Shown here in pieces: positions 1-6,163 of a stretch of DNA of 8,133 bases. The stretch's first letter is position 1. Every line of letters starts with the position of its first letter. This stretch comes from CAZVWW01 sp964631265. GTDB lineage: Bacteria; Thermotogota; Thermotogae; MWEM01. The stretch lies in contig CAZVWW010000106.1 of the NCBI GenBank assembly GCA_964631265.1, forward strand, positions 1 through 8,133, read 5' to 3'. The notes beneath the pieces are model-generated. The model made no database searches, was not told the origin of the DNA, and saw only the letters and a program-made list of their open reading frames with translations. The position numbers were made by a program, and so were the translations under genes.

Positions 1-60
1 AAGCGGATCGAACTCAAAGGGACTGTCAACCGGCTTTTCATCTTTGAAAAAAAGGCTTAA
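1..60 (+). CDS. Possible C-terminal end of an unidentified protein (partial)
   Basis: Reading from base 1, frame 1 gives 19 codons ending in TAA at 58-60. The translated tail is KRIELKGTVNRLFIFEKKA, a plausible soluble C-terminus with alternating hydrophobic residues and a basic end. Nothing upstream is visible, so the product cannot be identified. The gene would converge on the histidine kinase, which fits the palindromic repeat lying between the two ends. An open stretch this short can occur by chance, so this is a tentative call. Confidence 0.4.
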   Translation, partial: KRIELKGTVNRLFIFEKKA

Positions 61-90
61 AACCCTTTTGAAAAATCAGGGGGGGATCAA

Positions 91-158
91 GGGGGATCAG
101 GGGGACAGGTCCCTTGATTATGAAAACGTAATCAAGGGACCTGTCCCCCTGATCCCCC
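91..158. repeat. Perfect 30-bp inverted repeat, REP-like hairpin
   Basis: Arms 91-120 and 129-158 are exact reverse complements of each other, with an 8-nt spacer (TGAAAACG). In RNA the spacer can add a U·G and a G-C pair, closing on an AAAA loop. Each arm contains the motif GGGGGACAGGTCCC next to GGGGGATCA. An extra GGGGGATCA unit just outside the left arm (82-90) forms a short tandem repeat. It lies between two converging gene ends. On the kinase strand, the first T-run after the hairpin (TGATTTTT) comes only about 15 nt later, so it is not a textbook intrinsic terminator, although it could protect or end both transcripts. G-rich GGGACAGG palindromes of this kind resemble REP elements mobilised by RAYT (TnpA_REP) transposases in Deltaproteobacteria; that link is inference. 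Confidence 0.85.
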
Positions 159-159
159 C

Positions 160-172
160 GGGGCCTGTCCCC
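160..172. repeat. Short related copy of the GGGACAGG repeat
   Basis: GGGGCCTGTCCCC sits one base beyond the right arm of the large inverted repeat. Read on the minus strand it is GGGGACAGGCCCC, a variant of the arm core. Its last base overlaps the stop codon of the histidine kinase, so the repeat cluster directly abuts the coding region. Confidence 0.6.
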
Positions 173-2178
173 TAGATTTCTGTCTCTCTGATTTCAGTAG
201 TAGCTGGTTTTTCTGTCAATGGGTCTTCAGCTTTTTCTTGAAGACCAACCTGCAGGACAAAGCTGAACGTACTGCCTTTGCCCGGCTTGCTTGTGACGGA
301 CAATCTCGAATTCTCTCTCTTTATAATCTCCTGTGCAATCGCCAGACCCAGGCCGTTTCCGTCAAAGCCCCTTGACGACGAGCTGTCTGCCTGGGTGAAA
401 GAGTCGAAGATGACCTTCTGCTTCTCTTTTTCTATCCCGATGCCGGTATCGCTGACCGAGAACCGGATCTTGGCCGAATCGGCACCAATGTTAACGGGCC
501 GCACCTCAAGTGTTACCGTTCCCTCACGGGTAAATTTGATACCGTTGTCCATCAGGCACATAAGCACCTTCTTCAACTGTGAAGAGGCGGTGATGATATC
601 GTCCGGAAGGGCCCGGGCTCTGATGAGTTCTAAATGAAGCCCCTTTTTCCCCGCCAGCCTCTTGCTCTCCTGCATAACAGCGTCCAGCAGCTCGGAAAGA
701 TTCGTACGGGAGCGCTTAATCGTGTAGGTCTTGTCTTTGATCTCGATGTATTTCAGAATGTCGTTGACAACACGGAGCATCCGTTCGCCGGATATTTGAA
801 TATAGTCCAGGAACTCCCCCTGATTCTCAGTCAGTCCGGACTCCCCGAGGATCTGGGAAAAGCCGAGGATGCCGTTCAAAGGTGTTCTGAGCTCATGGCC
901 CATATTGTTTAAAAAGTCCCTTTTCACCCGGTTGGCCTCTTTGTATTTGTCGGACAGTCTTTTGGCCCTTTCTTTCTCCTGTCTGAGCTGCTCCTGTGTA
1001 TGCTTGATCTCCGTGATCTCGATGGAGGCCCCCACCAGTCTGTAGACTTCCCCGTTTTCGTCCATCACGGGACTCAGATTACTCTGAAGCCATATCGTCT
1101 TTCCGCTGCGAACACGCTCTTCAATGTAAGATAGGGGCTTTTTGGCCTCCACACAACAATCGTAATATCTTTCTCTTATCCATTCGATATCGAAAAGATG
1201 TGAGACAACTTCAATCTCTTTGCCGGCGATCTCTTTAAGGGATATCCCAAGGCGCTTCTCAAAGTTAGGGTTGACATATTTAAACCGGTATCCATATCCT
1301 CCGTCTGGCTTTTTCGAAACATCAAGGACGTAGATGGTGTAATCCACATTCTCGTTGATCTTCCGGAGAAATTCCTCATGTTCCTTCAATTCCTGCTCAG
1401 CCTTCACTCTCTTTGAGACATCCCGGCTGTTCAGGAAAGTGTGTGTATGCCTGCCCTTTTCATCGTAAAAGAGCCTGGAGTGATTTTCGAGCCAGACGTA
1501 CTCACCATTTTTCCTACGCATCCTCAACCGGTAATTCATCAATTCCCGCTGATCCTGATAGGCCTTTAAAATCCCTCTTCTGACCCTTTCGCGATCCTGT
1601 GGATGGACCATCGCGATCAGCTCATCGAAAGTGATATTGTTCAATTCAGCGGGGGTGTACCCGAGGATCTTCTTCACAGCCGGGGAGACATACTCCACAA
1701 TATCGTCCCTGATCAAGGCCACGATGTCGGTGCTGTTTTCAGCGAGTAATCTGTAGAGCCTCTCGCTACTCATGTTCTCGCTGTTGCCATCCGCTTTAAC
1801 AATATCTTCACCCTCGATAGTCTTTTCAACCGATATATCCGAGACCCAGGCGACGAAATGCTCATCATCTATCTTTTCAGCCAGGATCCTGAGCCATTTG
1901 CCCATCCGTTTTGAGTAAAGCTCGAACCTGCCGGTCACTGCATCCACGCTCATACCCCGCCGGCCCTGAGCCCTTGAAAGACACTCCTCTTTCAACTCCG
2001 GTAAGACGGCGAAAAGGCTTTTTCCCTCAATCTCTTTCTCTGAGGTCAACCGTTCAAAAGAACGGTTGACTGTTAGCAGAGCGAGATCGGTGATCCTATC
2101 ATCCTTTTCTTTCCTGGCAAGCAGATAGGCGAAGCCGGTTGGAGCTGATTCAATCACATCTCGTGGCAGATAATCCAT
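172..2178 (-). CDS. Soluble PAS-domain sensor histidine kinase
   Basis: This is an orphan two-component sensor kinase that autophosphorylates a histidine from ATP and passes the phosphate to an unseen response regulator. The following numbers count from an in-frame GTG at 2187. A divergent PAS-like domain spans about 10-120, a typical PAS/PAC about 140-262 (including HPQDRE), and a third PAS/PAC about 270-395. A charged coiled coil (about 396-425) leads into HisKA with H-box HELRTPLN (His431). The HATPase_c domain shows an N-box with DNGIKFT (547-553), G1 DTGIGIE (580-586), F-box FDSFTQAD and G2 GNGLGLAI. No membrane segment, signal peptide or receiver domain is seen, so it is probably cytoplasmic. 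I prefer the ATG at 2178 (668 aa): GAGGTG at 2190-2185 is a good ribosome binding site 6 nt before it, and the GTG at 2187 lies inside that site. No response regulator is adjacent, so the signal is unknown. Confidence 0.93.
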   Translation of the reverse strand: MDYLPRDVIESAPTGFAYLLARKEKDDRITDLALLTVNRSFERLTSEKEIEGKSLFAVLPELKEECLSRAQGRRGMSVDAVTGRFELYSKRMGKWLRILAEKIDDEHFVAWVSDISVEKTIEGEDIVKADGNSENMSSERLYRLLAENSTDIVALIRDDIVEYVSPAVKKILGYTPAELNNITFDELIAMVHPQDRERVRRGILKAYQDQRELMNYRLRMRRKNGEYVWLENHSRLFYDEKGRHTHTFLNSRDVSKRVKAEQELKEHEEFLRKINENVDYTIYVLDVSKKPDGGYGYRFKYVNPNFEKRLGISLKEIAGKEIEVVSHLFDIEWIRERYYDCCVEAKKPLSYIEERVRSGKTIWLQSNLSPVMDENGEVYRLVGASIEITEIKHTQEQLRQEKERAKRLSDKYKEANRVKRDFLNNMGHELRTPLNGILGFSQILGESGLTENQGEFLDYIQISGERMLRVVNDILKYIEIKDKTYTIKRSRTNLSELLDAVMQESKRLAGKKGLHLELIRARALPDDIITASSQLKKVLMCLMDNGIKFTREGTVTLEVRPVNIGADSAKIRFSVSDTGIGIEKEKQKVIFDSFTQADSSSSRGFDGNGLGLAIAQEIIKRENSRLSVTSKPGKGSTFSFVLQVGLQEKAEDPLTEKPATTEIRETEI
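2045..2070 (-). other. Perfect 11-bp intragenic hairpin in the kinase gene
   Basis: GTCAACCGTTC (2045-2055) and GAACGGTTGAC (2060-2070) are exact reverse complements around a 4-nt loop, AAAA on the plus strand and UUUU in the kinase mRNA. It encodes residues V-N-R-S-F-E-R-L in the first PAS-like domain, roughly 110 nt after the start codon. A perfect stem this long with such a tight loop is unusual in coding sequence. No U-run follows it in the mRNA direction, so it is not a terminator. Whether it has any function is unknown. Confidence 0.6.
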
Positions 2179-2242
2179 CGTTGACACCTCGCTGTTGGGG
2201 TATATAGATGATTCGCATTTCTTTCGTGGTGTTATTTACAAC

Positions 2243-2248
2243 ATTATA
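2243..2248 (-). promoter_or_regulatory. Candidate -10 element for the histidine kinase
   Basis: The minus strand reads GCTATAATG here, an exact TATAAT, about 65 bases before the preferred kinase start. A -35 at standard spacing is poor (TGTTTT at 17 nt). The promoter may therefore need an activator, or the match may be chance in AT-rich DNA. Confidence 0.3.
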
Positions 2249-2304
2249 GCATAACGAAACATTAAAAAACAAACAATTCTTTACTATTGTGCCCTGTTAC
2301 TTTT

Positions 2305-2344
2305 AATGTTATATTCAACATTTGAGTTTTATTGACTAAAACTC
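2305..2344. promoter_or_regulatory. Two adjacent small palindromes in the divergent intergenic region
   Basis: AATGTT (2305-2310) and AACATT (2317-2322) form an inverted repeat with a 6-nt spacer. Immediately after it, GAGTTTT (2324-2330) and AAAACTC (2338-2344) form another with a 7-nt spacer. Two more AACATT copies occur at 2240-2245 and 2258-2263, flanking the candidate kinase -10. Repeated half-sites between divergent genes suggest a regulator-binding region, but the DNA is AT-rich and chance matches are possible. Confidence 0.35.
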
Positions 2345-2377
2345 TTCCTTATGTTCCTACATCTCCTCCCCCAAAAC

Positions 2378-2406
2378 TTGACAGCCTCAAAAAAACATGA
2401 TAGGAT
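2378..2406 (+). promoter_or_regulatory. Candidate sigma70 promoter of the regulator-exporter operon
   Basis: A perfect -35 TTGACA at 2378-2383 is followed, after exactly 17 nt, by TAGGAT at 2401-2406 (4 of 6 matches to TATAAT). A perfect TATAAT lies at 2406-2411 but is 22 nt from the -35, too far for a normal pairing. Transcription would start near 2413, giving a leader of about 45 nt before the preferred TetR start. Confidence 0.5.
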
Positions 2407-2442
2407 ATAATCAGCATTTAAAACAATGATTAAATCATGTTT
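2393..2442. promoter_or_regulatory. Candidate TetR operator half-sites
   Basis: AAACATGAT (2393-2401) is repeated in exact inverted form as ATCATGTTT (2434-2442). A third, slightly altered copy, AAACAATGAT (2421-2430), pairs with the right-hand one to make an imperfect palindrome at 2421-2442 centred on TAA. The left copy overlaps the spacer and -10 of the promoter, and the right palindrome covers the early transcribed region just before the TetR ribosome binding site. That placement suits autorepression by the TetR-family protein encoded next. The assignment is inferred from position and symmetry only. Confidence 0.4.
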
Positions 2443-2459
2443 GATGAAAGGATATGACA

Positions 2460-3059
2460 ATGCAGAAAAGGGAAACACGTGAGAAGATTTTAACTGAGAC
2501 CAAACGACTCATAAGAGAAGCGGGCATCGGGAATATCACGACAAGGCGCATTGCCTCAGAGGCGGGGGTCAACATCGCCTCCATCAACTATCATTTCGGC
2601 TCGAAGGATGCGTTGCTGTTCCAGGCAATGGGGGATGTCACTGAAAAGCTCAGAGAGGCGCTCACTGTCATGGAGAATGATGAAATGGAAAAGCTCGAGC
2701 GGGTGAAGGTCTATCTCAAACAGCTTGCACGGATCATCGTTGAGAACCCCGAGATTCCGGCCAGCCTGCTCAAGACATTTGCCTCGGACAAAAAACTCCC
2801 TGATAGGCTGAAAGGGTTTATCGAAGGCTTTTACAAGCGTTTCAAGACATTTCTTGTTGAGGAGATCGGTGTTGAGAACCCGAGACGGGCCACCATGATC
2901 ATCGAACAGGTCATCTCCGCCATCTGGTTTCCGGTGTTCAGCTACAGGAATATTGCCGGGATCCTGGAAATAGATTTCATGGATGAAGCGGTCAGAGAAG
3001 AGTATATCGATGCATTGGTCGAGAACATGCTGAGGAGGTATTCTGATGGAACTGCATGA
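2460..3059 (+). CDS. TetR/AcrR-family transcriptional regulator
   Basis: A helix-turn-helix repressor of usual family length (199 aa from the preferred start). The N-terminal DNA-binding domain covers roughly residues 5-55, with the typical helix-turn-helix ITTRRIASEAGVNIASINYHF followed by GSKDALL. The remaining C-terminal helices would form the ligand-binding and dimer domain; no ligand can be predicted. I prefer the ATG at 2460: the ribosome binding site AAAGGA (2447-2452) is 7 nt before it, but only 1 nt before the in-frame ATG at 2454. The gene overlaps the exporter start by 14 nt, so the two are co-transcribed and probably translationally coupled. TetR proteins next to RND pumps commonly repress the pump and themselves; candidate half-sites upstream support autoregulation here. 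Confidence 0.92.
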   Translation: MQKRETREKILTETKRLIREAGIGNITTRRIASEAGVNIASINYHFGSKDALLFQAMGDVTEKLREALTVMENDEMEKLERVKVYLKQLARIIVENPEIPASLLKTFASDKKLPDRLKGFIEGFYKRFKTFLVEEIGVENPRRATMIIEQVISAIWFPVFSYRNIAGILEIDFMDEAVREEYIDALVENMLRRYSDGTA

Positions 3060-3699
3060 CAGATTTATGAAGGTGGTAAAAAAACGGGGGAAGGTCTTAC
3101 TGGTGCTCCTGATTGCCCTGAACATCACGGCCTTTATCGGTCTCTTTCGTTTAAGTATTAACACGGATTTCGACCTTTTCATGCCCGATGATTCAACAGC
3201 CATGGAACACTATAAAGAGATGACCTCGACATTCGGAAGTGCTGAACAGTTGATCTTCCTCGTCACATCGGACAAAACGAATAAGACAGAGGTGTTGAAG
3301 CAGTTCTTTGATATCCAGAAGCAACTCGACATGGAGGCGGTCAAGTTTGTCAACGGTCCCGTCCCGCCTGCTATCCCCGGTGGATTTGGTTCCGAGGAGA
3401 TCGCTGAGATTAACGAGGAGAACACCTCCCGGATCTTTGACTATATTGAAAACATGGGCTCGATCAAGGCCCTGTACAGAAAAGACGGTTCCTACTATGG
3501 GTATTTCACCATCACACCCGTTCAGGGCGAGAGTGCAAAGGCAGCTGAAGATGTCCTCTCTGTGTTCCAGAAAAGCGGGCTTGAATTCTATAAGACCGGG
3601 GATATTTATCTCCAGACCTCGATATTCGATTACGTTCTCAACATCATCATGTTTCTCCTGCCTCTGGAATTCGGCCTGATTCTACTCGTTTTCAGATAG
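3046..3699 (+). CDS. N-terminal fragment of the RND exporter
   Basis: 217 residues up to the premature TAG. Helix 1 spans about 15-37 (KVLLVLLIALNITAFIGLF). The periplasmic porter-type loop begins with the family-typical NTDFDLFMPDDS. Helix 2 (about 193-216) ends in LLVFR just before the stop. Alone it has only two membrane helices and lacks the proton-relay helices, so it should not pump by itself. Confidence 0.6.
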   Translation: MELHDRFMKVVKKRGKVLLVLLIALNITAFIGLFRLSINTDFDLFMPDDSTAMEHYKEMTSTFGSAEQLIFLVTSDKTNKTEVLKQFFDIQKQLDMEAVKFVNGPVPPAIPGGFGSEEIAEINEENTSRIFDYIENMGSIKALYRKDGSYYGYFTITPVQGESAKAAEDVLSVFQKSGLEFYKTGDIYLQTSIFDYVLNIIMFLLPLEFGLILLVFR

Positions 3700-3726
3700 C
3701 GAATCGGAAATCTGAAGGGCACCCTC

Positions 3727-5241
3727 ATGTCCGTCCTGCCCGCCGGTCTCGGAGCCTTGTGGACCATGGGACTTCTCGGGTGGTTGTCCTACGAGCTGTC
3801 GGTGATATCCGTTCTGGCCCCCATCTTCACAGTTGTGATGGGAAGTGCGGACGGCCTCCATTTCATCTCTCATGTACAGGATGAGATCAAAGCCGGCAAG
3901 CGCAAAGAAAAGGCGCTCTCCAGTACGCTTGCAAAGGTGGGCAAGCCGATGATCATGACGACGCTGACAACTGTTGCGGGTTTTCTTTCTCTCCTGGTCG
4001 TCAATTCGGAGCCGATGAGACAGCTCGCCATCTCCGCCGGTATCGGTATAACTTTTGCCGGAATTGCAACCTGGGTCTTTCTGCCCGTTGTCTGCATGTT
4101 CATCAAGAATCCCGGGATGACAAAGACCGGGCCCGGTCTGGATCCCATCACGCCCCTCTTTGGAAAAACAATTGGCCGGCGCTCCGTGATCATCACCCTG
4201 ATTATTAGCATAGTCTTTCTGCCGGGGATATTCCTGATTCAGACAGACCTGAACATGATCAACCTCTACAAAAAAAGCACCCGGGTCCGGCGCAGCATCG
4301 AAAAGATTACAGACATAACCGGTGGCGCCATCCCCGTCTTTATAGAATTTTCTTCTGAGAAAGACCCCATCTCACCGGCTGTCGCTGATAGAGTCCTGAG
4401 GATGGAGGAACAATTACTGGAGAGCCAAAGCGTGACCAAGACTGTTTCGCTGTTCAATATCTTTTCCGCCCTTAACCACTCCGTTTTCGGGGCTGAAGAA
4501 AGGGCCTATCCCGATAAACCGGCCCGAGCCAATCTGATGTTCACGATCTTTCAACAAAACCAGCCAGAGCAGGTGAAAAGTACGCTGCTCAGGGAGAGTA
4601 AAACCGGCCGGCTTGTTGTTTTTCCCCGGAGTCTTTCCAACCGGGATCTGCAGAAGATACAGGATATCGCAGCGGAGTCCGGCGGAGAGGGGGTCGAGTT
4701 TTCTGTTGTCGGAACACCGTATATCATGAAGGAGATGAACGAGCGGATCATCCCCGATCAGTTGAGTTCAATCTTCCTGGCGGTTTTCATGGTCTTTGTC
4801 CTTATGTGGTTTGCTTTAAGAAGTTTCAGGATGGCGCTCATCGGAGTGGTCCCACTCGCCACAACGCTCATCGCGCTCTTCGGATTCATGGGCTTTGCAT
4901 CCATCGAGCTCAGTGTGATCACCAGTACCATGGCCAGCATCACCATCGGGGTCGGGATCGACTACGCGGTGCATTTCACCTCCCTTTTCAAGACCTTCTT
5001 AAAAAATCATGACGCGCAAAAAGCGGCAAAGATGGCCTTCGACTACGTCTCAAAGCCGGTTCTTGCCAATGCGCTCGGGCTCGCCATCGGGCTTTCCGCC
5101 CTGTTGCTGTCGCCGCTTCAATTTCACACGTACATGTCCCTGCTGATGTGGGTCACCATGCTGGTCAGCTCTTTTGTCTCGCTGACTTTCCTTCCCACAC
5201 TCCTGTCAAAGGTCTTTTCAAGGAAGGGACAGAAACGATAG
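3727..5241 (+). CDS. C-terminal fragment of the RND exporter
   Basis: 504 residues from an internal ATG, 27 nt after the premature stop. It holds helices 3-6 with VVMGSADGLHF (Asp42 of this fragment), helix 7 near 152-172, the second periplasmic loop (about 173-345) and helices 8-12. Helices 8-12 include GVGIDYAVHF (408-417), where Asp412 matches the charged helix residue used in proton relay by MMPL-type RND proteins. A weak ribosome binding site (GAAGGG, 3714-3719) lies 7 nt before the ATG, so reinitiation after the TAG is physically possible. It ends 16 bp from the convergent acetyltransferase, with no hairpin between them. Confidence 0.6.
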   Translation: MSVLPAGLGALWTMGLLGWLSYELSVISVLAPIFTVVMGSADGLHFISHVQDEIKAGKRKEKALSSTLAKVGKPMIMTTLTTVAGFLSLLVVNSEPMRQLAISAGIGITFAGIATWVFLPVVCMFIKNPGMTKTGPGLDPITPLFGKTIGRRSVIITLIISIVFLPGIFLIQTDLNMINLYKKSTRVRRSIEKITDITGGAIPVFIEFSSEKDPISPAVADRVLRMEEQLLESQSVTKTVSLFNIFSALNHSVFGAEERAYPDKPARANLMFTIFQQNQPEQVKSTLLRESKTGRLVVFPRSLSNRDLQKIQDIAAESGGEGVEFSVVGTPYIMKEMNERIIPDQLSSIFLAVFMVFVLMWFALRSFRMALIGVVPLATTLIALFGFMGFASIELSVITSTMASITIGVGIDYAVHFTSLFKTFLKNHDAQKAAKMAFDYVSKPVLANALGLAIGLSALLLSPLQFHTYMSLLMWVTMLVSSFVSLTFLPTLLSKVFSRKGQKR

Positions 5242-5257
5242 GAAAAAGGCGAGTGGG

Positions 5258-6151
5258 TTACAACGAAAAGACATAAGCGATATAGCGGCTGATGATCTTA
5301 AAGCCTTCGCTTTTAAAGAGCTTGAACCCGGCGATATTCTCAGCGTTCAGTGTGAAGGCGCAATCGGCGTTGAACTCCCATGCGTATTGCAGACACTTCC
5401 TCAGGAGAATCTTGCCCAGTCCCCTTTTTCGAAAGTCCGGGAGGACGGCGAGCTGGCTGATCCACAGTTCGTCGCTTGCCTCCAGTGAGCAGTATAAGAG
5501 CCCCACCGGCTTGCCCTTGCAGGTTAAAAACCGGGCCGATCCCGGGAAGGTTGAATCCGTTTCGATATCCTCCTCCACCATCCCGGGGGTGTAGGGGATG
5601 TGGCCCGGGACCTCGCGGTAGGCTGTGTTGATAATCGAGCACCAGGTGTCCATATCGTTAGACGGTTTGAAGTGTCTGAAGCTGAAACCTTCAGGGAGTG
5701 TGATGCTTGGAGAACGCTTCAGTTCCCTTTTCAGGTGTATGGCGGTTCTGCTTTTTTTGAATCCGCTTCCCTTGTAGAGATAGCGTTCGATGGGCTTTTT
5801 CTCGGGGAGAAAGGCAAAAAAGAGATCGATTTCCTTTTCTTCGGCTAAGGGGAGTACCTTTTTCAACAGATCGCTGTAGACATCCACTTCCTTGATCCTT
5901 GAATGGAATATCATCAAACGACCCTTGCCCTGGTGGGTAAAGGAATCATCCAGGATCAGACAGACCGCTCCCATCACTTCGTCATTCTCGTATAGCAGAA
6001 AGCCCGGTCGTGTTTGCTTTATCTCAAAATCCTCGGTCAACGGATAAAAAGACTGGTCAATATCGCTGGCATAGAGCCAGCAGTAGTCGTGAAAGTCCTT
6101 TTTGTTTTCTTCATTCAACTTTGAAAAAAGATATTTTCCTCTCAACTTCAC
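5258..6151 (-). CDS. Two-domain GNAT-family N-acetyltransferase
   Basis: Predicted to transfer an acyl group from acetyl-CoA to an unidentified amine. At 297 aa it is about twice the length of a single GNAT domain. The C-terminal half (about 155-297) has the canonical motif A: the beta strand ISQLAVLPDF followed by the CoA pyrophosphate loop RKRGLG (241-246) and helix KILLRKCL. Motif B follows as NAENIAGFKLFKSEGF. The N-terminal half (about 1-145) keeps the GNAT-like outline (GFLLYENDEVMGAVCLI, then RYLYKGSGFKK) but lacks a recognisable CoA loop, so it is probably a degenerate second domain, as in other tandem GNATs such as the MshD type. It starts at GTG with AGGAGAG close upstream. The gap to the DUF389 stop is 12 nt, so the two genes are likely one operon. 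It ends in TAA. No membrane segments; cytoplasmic. Confidence 0.88.
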   Translation of the reverse strand: MKLRGKYLFSKLNEENKKDFHDYCWLYASDIDQSFYPLTEDFEIKQTRPGFLLYENDEVMGAVCLILDDSFTHQGKGRLMIFHSRIKEVDVYSDLLKKVLPLAEEKEIDLFFAFLPEKKPIERYLYKGSGFKKSRTAIHLKRELKRSPSITLPEGFSFRHFKPSNDMDTWCSIINTAYREVPGHIPYTPGMVEEDIETDSTFPGSARFLTCKGKPVGLLYCSLEASDELWISQLAVLPDFRKRGLGKILLRKCLQYAWEFNADCAFTLNAENIAGFKLFKSEGFKIISRYIAYVFSL

Positions 6152-6163
6152 AATCTCTCCTAT

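Larger units (their letters stand above)
3046..5241 (+). pseudogene. RND/MMPL-family exporter interrupted by an in-frame TAG
   Basis: Both parts lie in one reading frame and together make a 731-codon RND-superfamily exporter with the expected duplicated layout: membrane helix 1, periplasmic loop, helices 2-6, helix 7, second loop, helices 8-12. The only interruption is TAG at 3697-3699 (codon 218), in the short cytoplasmic link after helix 2. Reading through gives VFR-stop-RIGNLKGTLM, and the flanking residues still look native. There is no frameshift and no second stop in the remaining 513 codons. The start ATG has a strong ribosome binding site (GAGGAGGT, 3032-3039) inside the end of tetR. 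Possible explanations are a recent nonsense mutation, a sequencing error, readthrough, or two separately translated halves. TAG is also the real stop of this gene, the kinase and DUF389, so general TAG recoding is unlikely. Substrate unknown. Confidence 0.8.

Noticed and set aside
2406..2411. Perfect TATAAT as the -10 for tetR
   Set aside because: It is 22 nt from the TTGACA, too far; TAGGAT at 17 nt pairs better, though the TATAAT could work with an unseen -35.
2556..3203. 215-aa open frame antisense to the TetR gene
   Set aside because: It is a shadow of tetR, which has a clear helix-turn-helix, a ribosome binding site and operon context.
3697..3699. Pyrrolysine insertion at the exporter TAG
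   Set aside because: Pyrrolysine is known in a few Deltaproteobacteria, but TAG is used as the ordinary stop for the kinase, DUF389 and this exporter itself. The exporter family has no known pyrrolysine site. It was kept only as a test within the amber finding.
5242..5257. Intrinsic terminator between the convergent exporter and GNAT genes
   Set aside because: The 16-bp gap has no inverted repeat or T-run.
5340..5642. 100-aa open frames on both strands within the GNAT gene
   Set aside because: Their composition is atypical, with no domain pattern; the GNAT frame carries the conserved CoA motif.
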